From an uncultured Prevotellaceae bacterium (GTDB lineage Bacteria > Bacteroidota > Bacteroidia > Bacteroidales > Bacteroidaceae): DNA of 64,000 bases. Shown here piece by piece: positions 1 through 8,338 of the stretch. The stretch lies in NCBI GenBank assembly GCA_947167515.1, contig CAMVIM010000007.1:1-64000 (forward strand). Direction: 5' to 3'. The position numbers and the translations under genes were made by a program. Position 1 is the first letter of the stretch, and every line of letters starts with the position of its first letter. The notes under the pieces are model-generated. The model saw nothing but the letters and a program-made list of their open reading frames with translations, made no database searches and was not told the origin of the DNA.

Positions 1-850
1 CGTCAGTCCCCAATGTTGGTGGGGTCTCTGCCGCACAAGAGAAATCAAGCAATTCTCCACAAGAAGCAAAGGCATTGTCTCCAATAGATTGAATGCCCGA
101 TCCGATTTCCACGGAGGTCAGTTTGCTGCAGTTGCTGAAAGCCTCATTGCCGATGCCTGTCACGCTGTTGGGGATGGTGATGGATGTCAGGCTGCTGCAG
201 CCAGAGAAAGCACCATAGTCGATGCTTGTCACGCTGTTGGGTATGGTGATGTCTGTCAGGCCGCTACAACCACTGAAAGCATTTTGGCCGATGCTTGTCA
301 CGTTGTTGGGGATGGTTATGGAGGTCAGGTTATAGCAGTTACTGAAAGCAGCATAGTCGATGCTCGTCACGTTGTTGGGGATGGTTATGGAGGTCAGGTT
401 ATAGCAGTTACTGAAAACAGCAAAGTCGATGCTCGTCACGCTGTTGGGAATGGTGACGAAGGTCAGGCTCATGCAGTTTTCGAAAGCCCTTTGGCCGATG
501 CTTGTCACGCTGTTGGGAATGGTGATTGAGGTTAGGCTACATTCATGGAAGGCTCCCTGGCCGATGGTTGTCACGCTGTTGGGGATGGTGATGGATGTCA
601 GGCTACTACAGCCAGAGAAAGCCCAATTTCCAATGCCTCCTACAGAATACGTTACATCTTCATAAATGATAGATGCAGGTATGGTGACCTCGCCTGTGTA
701 TTTGCTATCTCCACTTGTCACTTCTGCCGTTTTTGCTTTCTTTACCACATTGTAATAGATGCCATCAATTTCGACATCATACGCAAATGCGTTGAGTGAA
801 AGCAGCACTCCCAGCACTGTCATCACGGATTTAAGAGTTTTTGTTTTCAT
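1..850 (-). CDS. BspA-like leucine-rich repeat surface protein, N-terminal part
   Basis: Reading from ATG at 850 gives an open frame that leaves the window at base 1 (283 codons seen). It opens with a Sec signal peptide (MKTKTLK, then a hydrophobic stretch ending near LNAFA). From about residue 75 there are at least eight LRR_5/BspA repeats of about 23 residues with the core LTSITIPNSVTSIGxxAF. The family is surface-exposed or secreted in Bacteroidetes and Trichomonas and is linked to adhesion. Neighbouring repeats are almost identical at DNA level (66-69 bp period), so repeat number may vary by recombination. The last visible part (SCAAETPPTLG) is the usual end of such a repeat block, so more domains, possibly a sorting signal, should lie left of the window. 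It lies 37 bp downstream of the small possible HEPN gene on the same strand. Confidence 0.88.
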   Translation of the reverse strand, partial: MKTKTLKSVMTVLGVLLSLNAFAYDVEIDGIYYNVVKKAKTAEVTSGDSKYTGEVTIPASIIYEDVTYSVGGIGNWAFSGCSSLTSITIPNSVTTIGQGAFHECSLTSITIPNSVTSIGQRAFENCMSLTFVTIPNSVTSIDFAVFSNCYNLTSITIPNNVTSIDYAAFSNCYNLTSITIPNNVTSIGQNAFSGCSGLTDITIPNSVTSIDYGAFSGCSSLTSITIPNSVTGIGNEAFSNCSKLTSVEIGSGIQSIGDNAFASCGELLDFSCAAETPPTLGTD

Positions 851-887
851 GATAATCAAGTTTCGTTTAATGAGTACACGTCTGTTC

Positions 888-1328
888 TCATGACACTCGC
901 TGGTCAATAAAGCGGAAACATAGTTCCTTTAAAGAATCACCTTTTATATAACCAACCATTGTGATGGAATTATCTTTAGGGTCAATATCTTTGCAAAAAA
1001 TATAGTCGCCATTTCTGTTGATTCTATAATGTGCAAAAGCATTACGTAGATGTCTGAAAAAACTTTCTTCTTTAGTTTCATTTTCTTTCTTTAGAAAAAA
1101 CATTTTGTCTTTTTCAAACTTATTGTCCAGCGTGTGTCTTTCTGTTTCTTCTATACATTTAACTTCCATCTGCATGCTGTCCACATACGACTGAATCTTT
1201 TCATCCCAGCAATAAAGAACAGGTGCATTAGTCATGGTCTCAAGTCCGACATCATAATAAAAAAAGCGTAAATCCTCTGGATTCAAAATGCCAGAACTTG
1301 TTTGGTCAATACTAAAATCAAGTTTCAT
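888..1328 (-). CDS. Small hypothetical protein with an Rx4H (HEPN-like) motif
   Basis: This gives a 146-residue soluble protein from ATG at 1328. The frame is open to an ATG at 1370, but the extra 14 residues look unlike protein and run into the non-coding region, so the shorter start is preferred. The sequence FFRHLRNAFAHYRI (about residues 90-103) contains R95-N-A-F-A-H100, the R-x4-H pattern of HEPN ribonuclease-like domains, within a predicted helix. No partner nucleotidyltransferase or obvious antitoxin gene is adjacent. The gene is AT-rich compared with the housekeeping genes that follow, which fits acquisition. The HEPN assignment rests on this one motif and is an inference; the protein is otherwise unrecognised. 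Confidence 0.6.
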   Translation of the reverse strand: MKLDFSIDQTSSGILNPEDLRFFYYDVGLETMTNAPVLYCWDEKIQSYVDSMQMEVKCIEETERHTLDNKFEKDKMFFLKKENETKEESFFRHLRNAFAHYRINRNGDYIFCKDIDPKDNSITMVGYIKGDSLKELCFRFIDQRVS

Positions 1329-2229
1329 AATATAGGTTTCGCTTACTCGCCCAACCCCGACTTTCGGCATTAAAGTTAGTGGAAATAAAAGGACGTGGGT
1401 TGCTGTGCTCCTGCTAATCCCGACTCCTGGCTCTGGTAAACCGTACTACAAGGATTAACAACCAGTTAGCCCACGTCGGGGGAGATATACAGAAGTGACA
1501 CTTGCAACCACGATAATCATACAGGTGTACCTATACATTCAGGGCTGTCAAGTGACTTGCGGATAAATCACCCACGTGAGCGTTCCGATTGCGTCGCCTT
1601 CTTTGTAGTACTCTAAATTTACCAGATTTAGGAATCTGAAGACCAACGTTCGTAAACGCCCTTTTTGGTGCAGGGCAGTCGTTGTCTGCGCGAGACATTC
1701 ACTGCGGGTGCGCCAAACCATCTATGTAAGAATCCTGCTCCCTTTCTGGATGGGTCGCCACGGCAGAAGCCATGCACCGCCCATCGGGCTAACTGGATTT
1801 ATGACCTGCACACGGTGCCGACATCCTTGCGGATGGGACAAATGTGTGGAAGCCGGTTGCAAATGTACAAACTATTTTGGCACATTCCAAATATTTGTGA
1901 AGAAAAATGTGGGGAGGGGTGTGGGTGTCGTGGGGCAAAAAGAAAAAAGGGTTGGTAAAAACAGGCAGGGGCATAAGCCTGATGGTCACGATACTATGCA
2001 GCCAGCTGAATATGGTTCCGCTTGGCCATGAAAAATGTCCTGCCTTATGCCTCTTTCGTATGCACCTTTCTTTGGCAGTCATGTCTTCCCGCTTCTCACA
2101 GGCATCATTTCACGGTTCTGTCAGTCGTTACAGCGAGGGAGATGACGAGTGACAGCCCGAGGTTGATACGGGTGAGAGGGGAAGGAAGATACGGGTGTGA
2201 GACGGAGGAAGATACGAGTGCAAGAACGT

Positions 2230-2275
2230 GGTGGATACAGGTGGGCGTTCGCGGTGGATACAGGTGGACGTTCGC
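2230..2275. repeat. Two 23-bp tandem direct repeats
   Basis: The unit GGTGGATACAGGTGG(G/A)CGTTCGC is present twice, head to tail, with one difference. Looser copies of GATACGGGTG and GATACGAGTG lie just upstream, at about 2166-2221. No function is apparent. Confidence 0.6.
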
Positions 2276-2370
2276 GGAAGAGGTGGAATAGGGGTAAATA
2301 TCGTCCTTCCTTAGGTGGTCGAGTCTATGCCCAAATTGGTCAAAATGTACTTGCCCGTTGCCTCTCAATC

Positions 2371-2432
2371 GGTGTGAGTCACACCTATGGTGGTGGTGTG
2401 AGTCACATCGACAAGTCGGTCTGAGTCACACC
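2371..2432. repeat. Triple-palindrome repeat element, copy 1
   Basis: Three near-perfect 15-bp palindromes, GGTGTGA-G-TCACACC, start at 2371, 2395 and 2418 (spacing 24 and 23 bp). They are followed by ATTTTGAGGCT and GGTTGGTCATTTTGT. An inverted copy with the same three palindromes, spacing and flanks lies at 59178-59240. Operator array or dispersed repeat are both possible. Confidence 0.8.
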
Positions 2433-2493
2433 GATTTTGAGGCTGTTGGGTTGGTCATTTTGTACGATTGGGCGAATACCTTATATCAAAAAG

Positions 2494-2696
2494 GCGGAAC
2501 AAATGAGCGTCAATGATCGGTCATTGGCTTTTCTCACATAAAATTCATGAACATTCGTGGACATTATATGGACATTATATGTTAAAAAGAAGACCTATCG
2601 TTTTTATATTTAACACGAATGCCCATATAATGTCCACGAATGTTCATAAATATTTTTAATGACCGATTCGGGATAATTGACGCTCATTTGTTCCGC
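2494..2696. repeat. 203-bp imperfect palindrome (MITE-like)
   Basis: Three perfectly paired segments are nested around a loop at about 2572-2622: 2494-2514 with 2676-2696 (21 bp), 2517-2525 with 2659-2667 (9 bp), and 2548-2571 with 2623-2646 (24 bp). It encodes nothing. This is the form of a miniature inverted-repeat element or a long terminator-like hairpin downstream of purD. The last 74 bases up to purD show nothing further. Confidence 0.75.
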
Positions 2697-2770
2697 TCAT
2701 TTTATCCGATAATAAAAAGATTGTGAGGCCGAAGGCGAATGCCTTATGCTGAACTCACGTTAAAAAGGCG

Positions 2771-4069
2771 TCATTTCAGCAGGTCCTGTCCGATGTCGCG
2801 ACGGAAGTATTTGCCTTCAAAGTGGATTTTTCCGGCTTCGGTGAAGGACTTGACGAGGGCTTCCTGCTGGGTCTGCCCATAGGAGGAGACGGCGATGACG
2901 CGGCCACCTGCGGTGACAACTTGTCCATCCTTGAGAGCAGTGCCTGCATGGAAGACTACGGAGCCTTGCACTTCGTCGATGCCGGTGATGGGGAATCCTT
3001 TCTGATAGGCTTGAGGATAGCCTCCGCTGACCATCATGACACAAACGGCACTGCGAGGGTCGAACTCAAGGGTGCGGGTGTCGAGGTCGCCTGCTGCCAC
3101 ACCTTCGAGGAGGTCAACGAGGTCGCTCTTGATGCGGAGCATGACGGTTTCTGTTTCGGGGTCGCCCATGCGGACGTTGTATTCGATGACCACAGGGTCG
3201 CCAGCCTTGGCATAGGCATAATCGCGGTCCACCTTGATGAGTCCGAGGAAGATGAAGCCTTTGTAATCGATGCCTTCAGCTGCCAAGCCTTCGACAGTGG
3301 GACGAACGATGCGCTCTTCGACTTTCTGCATCCACTCCTTGTCAGCAAAAGGAACGGGCGAAACGCTGCCCATGCCGCCGGTGTTGAGACCCGTGTCGCC
3401 TTCGCCAATGCGCTTGTAGTCTTTGGCTTCGGGAAGTATCTTGTAGTGCTTGCCATCGGTGAGCACGAAGACGGAACATTCGATGCCTGAGAGGAACTCT
3501 TCAATGACGACAGTGGCACTGGCTTCGCCAAACATACCGTCGAGCATGCCACGGAACTCTTTCTTGGCTTCTTCGAGGGTGGGCACGATGAGCACTCCCT
3601 TACCAGCGCAAAGACCGTCAGCCTTGAGCACGTATGGGGGCTGGAGGGTTTCGAGGAAGGCGATGCCCTCTTCGATGTTGGTGCCGTTGAAGGAGCGGTA
3701 AGCAGCTGTGGGGATGCCATGACGCTGCATGAAGCCCTTGGCAAAGTCTTTGCTACCTTCAAGCACGGCTCCAGCCTTGGAAGGACCAATGACAGGAATG
3801 TCCTTCAGTTGGGCATCTTGCTTGAAGAAGTCATAGACACCTTTCACGAGGGGGTCTTCAGGACCCACCACGACCATATCGACTGCATTTGCCAGCACGA
3901 AGGTCTTGATGCCCTCGAAGTCGTCGGCCTTCAAGGGCACGTTCTCACCCACAGAGGCTGTGCCTGCATTGCCGGGTGCGATGTAAAGTTTCTCGATTTT
4001 CTGGCTTTGGGCAATCTTCCAAGCCAAGGCGTGCTCGCGGCCGCCACTACCAAGCAGGAGAAGTTTCAT
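2771..4069 (-). CDS. purD: Phosphoribosylamine-glycine ligase (GAR synthetase)
   Basis: PurD joins glycine to 5-phosphoribosylamine using ATP, the second step of purine synthesis in the cytoplasm. The 432-residue length is normal for the family. The N-terminal nucleotide-fold motif [13 protein letters not shown] (residues 7-19) is followed by the ATP-grasp region, with [16 protein letters not shown] at about 148-163 and GLNTGGMGS at about 230-238. The metal-binding segment [13 protein letters not shown] lies near 295-307, and the C-terminal domain is complete. It starts at ATG 4069, 46 bp downstream of a TAnnTTTG box. It is divergent from cysE, and other pur genes are not adjacent. Confidence 0.97.
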   Translation of the reverse strand: MKLLLLGSGGREHALAWKIAQSQKIEKLYIAPGNAGTASVGENVPLKADDFEGIKTFVLANAVDMVVVGPEDPLVKGVYDFFKQDAQLKDIPVIGPSKAGAVLEGSKDFAKGFMQRHGIPTAAYRSFNGTNIEEGIAFLETLQPPYVLKADGLCAGKGVLIVPTLEEAKKEFRGMLDGMFGEASATVVIEEFLSGIECSVFVLTDGKHYKILPEAKDYKRIGEGDTGLNTGGMGSVSPVPFADKEWMQKVEERIVRPTVEGLAAEGIDYKGFIFLGLIKVDRDYAYAKAGDPVVIEYNVRMGDPETETVMLRIKSDLVDLLEGVAAGDLDTRTLEFDPRSAVCVMMVSGGYPQAYQKGFPITGIDEVQGSVVFHAGTALKDGQVVTAGGRVIAVSSYGQTQQEALVKSFTEAGKIHFEGKYFRRDIGQDLLK

Positions 4070-4115
4070 TGACTATTTGATGATTTATGTGATTTACGAT
4101 TGGGGAAATTCGTGA

Positions 4116-4123
4116 CAAAGGTA
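4116..4123 (-). promoter_or_regulatory. Bacteroidetes -7 promoter box for purD
   Basis: The minus strand reads TACCTTTG, an exact match to the TAnnTTTG -7 element of the Bacteroidetes housekeeping sigma factor. No clear TTTG lies 19 bp upstream. It gives a 5' leader of about 40 bases for purD. Confidence 0.6.
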
Positions 4124-4203
4124 GGGAAAATTCATGAGGAATGAGGAATGAGAAATGAGGAATTGTTACTTTTTCAACGAAAAAACACTCTGAATAGCAA
4201 ATA

Positions 4204-4237
4204 ATTCCTAATTCCTAATTCCTAATTCCTAATTCTT
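4204..4237. repeat. Heptamer tandem repeat upstream of cysE promoter
   Basis: ATTCCTA is repeated four times perfectly (4204-4231), then a partial fifth copy. It ends 3 bp before the -7 box of cysE, so it occupies the position where the -33 element should be. Related GAGGAATGAGGAAT repeats in inverse sense lie at 4136-4160. Confidence 0.8.
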
Positions 4238-4240
4238 CAC

Positions 4241-4248
4241 TACCTTTG
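4241..4248 (+). promoter_or_regulatory. Bacteroidetes -7 promoter box for cysE
   Basis: TACCTTTG matches the TAnnTTTG consensus and lies 27 bp upstream of the cysE ATG. The -33 region is made of heptamer repeats and has no TTTG at 19 bp. Confidence 0.6.
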
Positions 4249-4275
4249 CATCAAAATCTTTACACACAGTAGAAA

Positions 4276-5190
4276 ATGAGCGCAAGGACTCTTGCTAACA
4301 CTCTGACCGAAACGGTGGAAGCACTGGCATGCCCAGCTTCTTACAAAGACCTCTACCATGAGTACAGTGATGGTGTGCCACTGCCGTCGAGCGAGGCACT
4401 GCAGAAAATCATCGAACTGGCTCGAGGCATCATCTTTCCGGGCTACTACGGTCAGTCGTGCATCAACACAAACACGCTGAAGTACCATCTGGGAGTGGAT
4501 CTCGAACAGCTGCACTTCTTGCTGGTAAGGCAGATTCAGGCAGGACTGGCTTTCTCTGACTTTGAGGAAGGAACGGGCGTGTTTGCCGCCTACAACCAGA
4601 ACACCGTATTCATCGAACTGCGCCGCATGGCTGAGCAACGAGCCGAGAAATTCATTGCCCGCCTGCCCGAACTGCGCCGTGTGCTGGCCACCGATGTGGT
4701 GGCTGCCTTCAACGGCGACCCTGCAGCGAAGAACTACGGCGAAATCATCAGCTGCTATCCTGTCATCAAGGAACTGACCATCTACCGCATCGCTCATGAA
4801 CTGTGGAACCTCGAAGTGCCGCTCATTCCGCGCATGCTGACGGAGATTGCCCACTCGGAAACGGGCATCGACATCCACCCGGGAGCGACGATTGGCGAAT
4901 ACTTCACCATCGACCACGGCACAGGTGTGGTGATTGGCGAGACCTGCATCATCGGCAACAACGTGAAGCTCTACCAAGGCGTGACATTGGGTGCCAAGAG
5001 TTTCCCGCTGGACGAGAACGGCAACCCCATCAAGGGCATTCCTCGCCACCCTATCCTGGAAGACGACGTGATTGTCTATTCCAACGCTTCCATCTTGGGT
5101 CGCATCACCATTGGCAAGGGTGCCGTGATCGGCGGCAACATCTGGGTGACACACGATGTTCCAGCAGGAACAAGCATCACACAGAAATAA
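4276..5190 (+). CDS. cysE: Serine O-acetyltransferase (EpsC/SatA type)
   Basis: The enzyme transfers acetyl from acetyl-CoA to L-serine, giving O-acetylserine for cysteine synthesis. The protein has 304 residues: a helical N-terminal half (1 to about 185) and a C-terminal left-handed beta-helix made of hexapeptide repeats. Diagnostic segments are IDIHPGATIGEYFTIDHGTG (about 197-216), which holds the catalytic histidines, and GNNVKLYQGVTLGA further on. The long N-terminus is typical of the EpsC subgroup. No cysK is adjacent. It starts 27 bp after a TACCTTTG box. Confidence 0.93.
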   Translation: MSARTLANTLTETVEALACPASYKDLYHEYSDGVPLPSSEALQKIIELARGIIFPGYYGQSCINTNTLKYHLGVDLEQLHFLLVRQIQAGLAFSDFEEGTGVFAAYNQNTVFIELRRMAEQRAEKFIARLPELRRVLATDVVAAFNGDPAAKNYGEIISCYPVIKELTIYRIAHELWNLEVPLIPRMLTEIAHSETGIDIHPGATIGEYFTIDHGTGVVIGETCIIGNNVKLYQGVTLGAKSFPLDENGNPIKGIPRHPILEDDVIVYSNASILGRITIGKGAVIGGNIWVTHDVPAGTSITQK

Positions 5191-5193
5191 AAG

Positions 5194-5305
5194 GGAGTTA
5201 AAGAAGTTATCGAAGTTAAAGAAGTTAAAGACGATACTCATTAACAAAACATACGTCGATAACTTCAAGCGAAGCGATAACTCCTCTAACTTCTATAACT
5301 ACTAA
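5194..5305. repeat. GAAGTTA-rich low-complexity spacer
   Basis: Multiple GAAGTTA/GTTAAAGAA units (5194-5231) are followed by inverted versions such as CGATAACTTC and TAACTTC (5258-5297). The paired halves could form a weak hairpin between cysE and the methyltransferase gene. No promoter box was seen here. Confidence 0.5.
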
Positions 5306-5311
5306 AGACAT

Positions 5312-7054
5312 ATGACTGAATTCAAAATAATCGCAAAGACCTTCCAAGGACTGGAAGAGGTACTTGCAAAGGAACTCATCGACTTGGGTGCCAACAACGT
5401 AGAGATAGGTCGCCGCATGGTGTCGTTCACTGGCGACAAGGAAATGCTCTACAAAGCCAATTTCTGTACACGTACAGCAGTGAAAATCCTCAAGCCCATC
5501 AAGGAATTTAAGGCCAACGATGCCGACGAGGTGTATGAAGTGGTCAAGCAGATGGACTGGGAGCAATGGATGGACGTGAAGAGCACCTTCCTGGTCGATT
5601 CGGTCATCTTCAGCGATAATTTCCGCCACTCGAAGTTTGTGGCCTACCGCGTGAAGGATGCCATTGCCGACTACTGGCGCGAGAAGACAGGCGACCGTCC
5701 CAACGTGGGCATCAGCAATCCTGACCTGCGCATCAACGTACACATTGCCGAGGACGAGGTGACCATCTCACTCGACGCGTCGGGCGAAAGCCTGCACCAG
5801 CGCGGCTACAAGACTGCCACCGTGGCGGCTCCGCTGAACGAAGTGCTGGCGGCTGGACTCATCATGCTGACTGGCTGGCATGGCGAATGTGACCTGATCG
5901 ACCCTTTCTGCGGTTCCGGCACCATCCTCATCGAGGCTGCACTCATCGCACTCAACGTCTATCCTGGCGTGTTCCGCAAGGAGTATGCCTTCGAGAAGTG
6001 GAAGGACTTCGATGCTGACCTTTTCGACCGCATCTATAATGATGACAGCCAAGAACGCGAGTTTGACCACAAGATCTATGGCTATGACATCAACCGCCAG
6101 ACAGTGCAAATAGCCTTGGACAACGTGCTGAACGCTGGCGTGAAGGATGCCGTGAGCGTGGAGCAGCGCGACTTCTATGAGTTTGAGCAGCCACTCGACA
6201 AGGCCATCATGATTACCAACCCACCCTACGGCGACCGCATCACGACAGATGACATCTATGACCTCTATGAGACCATCGGCAAGAACCTGAAGCGCTGCTT
6301 CGTGGGCAACGATGCCTGGATTATCTCGCACCACGAGGAACTCTTCGACAAGATAGGATTCCGCCCCTCCACCAAATATGCCCTCTTCAACGGCTCGCTG
6401 GAATGTGAGTTCCGCAAGTACCAAATCTTCGACGGCAAGCTGAAAGAACGCCGCGAGGAAGGTATGGACCTGAAGAGCGACGAAGAACTCAAGCACAATC
6501 TCAAGTTCAAGCCTCACAAGAAGAATGAAGACGGTGAATGGAGCAGTTCGCGCACGGGAAGGAAAGTGCCCACTGACGATGAGGAGCACTATTTCAAGTC
6601 GAAACCCTTCAAGGAAAGACCATCGAAGGACATGTCGTACGAGGAGGAGAAGGACAGGAAATGGGGTAAGGACAGCCGCTGGAAAATGTTTGAAGCAGAA
6701 GATGAAGAGGAAGCTGAAATCATCAACCGACACCTCGGCAAATGGGGTGACCGCGTCATCCGTCCTTCCAGCCCACGCACTGGGCGGGATTTCCATTCGG
6801 ACAGGAAAAATAGAGAGGAAAGAAGAGGAGGTGATGAGCGTGAGCGTTTCACTGACCGTGAATCTCGCCAGGAAGCCCGCAAGTCTTTCTTTGCAGGAAA
6901 AACACCTAAGGAATTTGGCGAGAGAAGAGCTTCTTCCGAGGGTCGCAGAGGCGAGAGAGATGAGCGACGTCCACGTCGAGATGGCGAGCGACCTGCTCGT
7001 AGATTTGACGGACAGAAAGGGGAAGGTCGTCCGTTTCGAGGAAAAAAGAATTGA
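5312..7054 (+). CDS. THUMP-domain 23S rRNA (guanine-N2) methyltransferase, RlmL-like
   Basis: This is a class I SAM-dependent RNA methyltransferase of the RlmL/YcbY N-domain family, predicted to modify 23S rRNA. An N-terminal THUMP region (about 1-160) precedes the Rossmann catalytic domain. Motif I is DPFCGSGTILIEAA (about 197-210), and NPPYGDR near 305 is the N2-guanine catalytic motif IV. After about residue 390 there is an unusual 190-residue tail rich in E, K, R and D, ending in RG/RR-rich sequence, which probably binds RNA non-specifically. The last 149 bp overlap the end of tatD on the other strand. The RlmL/RlmKL identity is by family; the exact target base is inferred. Confidence 0.88.
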   Translation: MTEFKIIAKTFQGLEEVLAKELIDLGANNVEIGRRMVSFTGDKEMLYKANFCTRTAVKILKPIKEFKANDADEVYEVVKQMDWEQWMDVKSTFLVDSVIFSDNFRHSKFVAYRVKDAIADYWREKTGDRPNVGISNPDLRINVHIAEDEVTISLDASGESLHQRGYKTATVAAPLNEVLAAGLIMLTGWHGECDLIDPFCGSGTILIEAALIALNVYPGVFRKEYAFEKWKDFDADLFDRIYNDDSQEREFDHKIYGYDINRQTVQIALDNVLNAGVKDAVSVEQRDFYEFEQPLDKAIMITNPPYGDRITTDDIYDLYETIGKNLKRCFVGNDAWIISHHEELFDKIGFRPSTKYALFNGSLECEFRKYQIFDGKLKERREEGMDLKSDEELKHNLKFKPHKKNEDGEWSSSRTGRKVPTDDEEHYFKSKPFKERPSKDMSYEEEKDRKWGKDSRWKMFEAEDEEEAEIINRHLGKWGDRVIRPSSPRTGRDFHSDRKNREERRGGDERERFTDRESRQEARKSFFAGKTPKEFGERRASSEGRRGERDERRPRRDGERPARRFDGQKGEGRPFRGKKN

Positions 7055-7628
7055 CACTTCCTTCCTCTTTTCCAAAGGAAGAACCTGAAGGAGAAGGGGA
7101 TGACGCCTTTAAGGAAGCATAGACGAAACGTAAAGTTTCAAGATTGTACTGATGACCAAAGGAGAGCAACATCCCTTTGGTCATCAATTGTTTTGCCTGT
7201 TCGGGCTTGCCACGAAAGCCATGAACAACCCACGGTTGCGGTAGCCGCCCCACTCTCTTGGCTGCTTCTTCCGTCTCTTTACGAAGTGCCAGCAACTCGT
7301 CGAAAGCCTTCACACAATGAATCACCATCGGCTTCTGCACTCGCTCGGCCAGCGCGATATGGGCACGAAATGCCTCCACCTGCACTGCAAGAGAAGCACC
7401 CGCCTTCAACTTATCAAAGCCACACTCGCCGATGGCCCACACGTCCGTCCGTTCGGCGGCTGCACACACAGGGGCAAACGCCTCTTGCCAGTCATCCGAG
7501 ACGTGCCAAGGATGCAGACCTACCGACAGTGCCACCTGCGCTGGATAAGAGGGCTGAAGGGTGGAAGCGTCGGCATTGAGCAGGCAAGGCTCTTGTGGTG
7601 TGATATGGTAGGTGTGGATGTTGAACAA
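6906..7628 (-). CDS. TatD family metal-dependent hydrolase
   Basis: A TatD-like nuclease or hydrolase of 240 residues with a TIM-barrel amidohydrolase fold. Visible family features are the N-terminal metal site remnant IHTYH, GLHPWH, the metal-binding glutamate in AIGECGFD, VIHCVKAF, VVHGFRG and the terminal ETDD. It is shorter than typical TatD (about 260) and has a low-complexity insert, ASSPSPSGSSFGKEE, before the last strand. The frame is closed upstream and offers no early ATG, so TTG at 7628 is the likely start. It is last in the metK-DUF4271-hemD-rnpA-yidD-tatD run. Its final 149 bp are antisense to the methyltransferase tail. Confidence 0.85.
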   Translation of the reverse strand: MFNIHTYHITPQEPCLLNADASTLQPSYPAQVALSVGLHPWHVSDDWQEAFAPVCAAAERTDVWAIGECGFDKLKAGASLAVQVEAFRAHIALAERVQKPMVIHCVKAFDELLALRKETEEAAKRVGRLPQPWVVHGFRGKPEQAKQLMTKGMLLSFGHQYNLETLRFVYASLKASSPSPSGSSFGKEEGSVNSFFLETDDLPLSVRQIYEQVARHLDVDVAHLSRLCDPRKKLFSRQIP

Positions 7629-7652
7629 AATTAAAGAATTGAAGGATTGAAG

Positions 7653-7886
7653 TTACCAATGAAACTTTTCAGGCACAGGGTCGTAGCCGTGACCTCCCCA
7701 AGGATGACAACGTAAGATGCGGCGGCAAGCCAGATAGAAGCCTTTGAAGGGGCCGTGTTTCTTGATGGCCTCGATTGCGTACTGCGAGCAAGTGGGGGTA
7801 AAGCGGCACGTAGGTGGGAGCATGGGCGAGATGACCATGCGATAGAAGTAGATGGGGAGCAACAACAGCCAAGAGAATACTTTCAT
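7653..7886 (-). CDS. yidD: Membrane protein insertion efficiency factor YidD
   Basis: This 77-residue protein assists YidC-dependent insertion of inner-membrane proteins. It has the family's amphipathic N-terminal helix and the conserved segment [19 protein letters not shown], followed by GHGYDPVP near the C-terminus. The open frame extends further upstream, but ATG at 7886 overlaps the rnpA stop as ATGA and gives the normal family length. Coupling to rnpA is the classic arrangement. Confidence 0.95.
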   Translation of the reverse strand: MKVFSWLLLLPIYFYRMVISPMLPPTCRFTPTCSQYAIEAIKKHGPFKGFYLACRRILRCHPWGGHGYDPVPEKFHW

Positions 7887-8338
7887 AAGCGTTCCGTTAT
7901 CCTGATGAGCGCTTTCTTCATGCTCTTCTCCACAGCACGGAAGGTGGGCAGCGTGTCGGTGATGCACACAAAGGCCAGCACCAAACGGAAGTCTTTTTCC
8001 GCCAATGCCTCCCAAAGGATGTGCTTGTTCAGTCGATAGACCTCACGAACCAACCGTTTCATGCGGTTGCGGTCAACGGCATGGCGGAAACGCTTTTTCG
8101 GCACAGAGACGAGAATGGAAACGGGGGGAACAGGAGCAGCACTGGCTGAAACATCTCCCTCCATGCTCTCTTTCAGCGATTCCTTCGGCTGTTCTTTCCA
8201 TGGCTCCTTCATATAAACAACACGCAGGGGAAATGCTGCCATTGAAGCATTCCCTCCTGCGAAAAGTTTGTCGATGACGAGTTGGCTCGTCAGTCGTTCT
8301 GTCTTTGTTAACCGAAAATTATCCCAGCGTTCTGGCAT
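7883..8338 (-). CDS. rnpA: Ribonuclease P protein component
   Basis: The protein subunit of RNase P supports 5' maturation of tRNA. The signature [19 protein letters not shown] (about residues 85-103) contains the RNR motif. At 151 residues it is longer than most because of a variable, P/E/K/S-rich insert at about 45-72. ATG at 8338 is preferred over the longer open frame, which would run far into hemD. Even so the start overlaps the hemD stop by 20 bp, and the stop overlaps yidD by 4 bp. Confidence 0.93.
   Translation of the reverse strand: MPERWDNFRLTKTERLTSQLVIDKLFAGGNASMAAFPLRVVYMKEPWKEQPKESLKESMEGDVSASAAPVPPVSILVSVPKKRFRHAVDRNRMKRLVREVYRLNKHILWEALAEKDFRLVLAFVCITDTLPTFRAVEKSMKKALIRITERL

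Larger units (their letters stand above)
1371..2493. other. Gene-poor region with many short hairpins; possible structured RNA
   Basis: No convincing gene was found on either strand; the open frames present overlap each other and have low-complexity, cysteine/arginine-rich translations. Short perfect stems are dense between about 1420 and 1850. Examples are CCCACGTC near 1471 pairing with GACGTGGG near 1392, GCCCT/AGGGC around 1660-1676, and CATCC-TTGC-GGATG around 1822-1836. This looks more like a structured transcript or a decayed element than a spacer. I could not match it to tmRNA, RNase P RNA, 6S RNA or group II intron domain V. The strand is unknown. Confidence 0.4.

Noticed and set aside
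1665-2424. Several overlapping ORFs of 75-107 codons
   Set aside because: They overlap on both strands, have unlikely composition, and lack promoter or start signals.
4240-5268. 342-codon minus-strand open frame
   Set aside because: Antisense to cysE; no recognisable motif.
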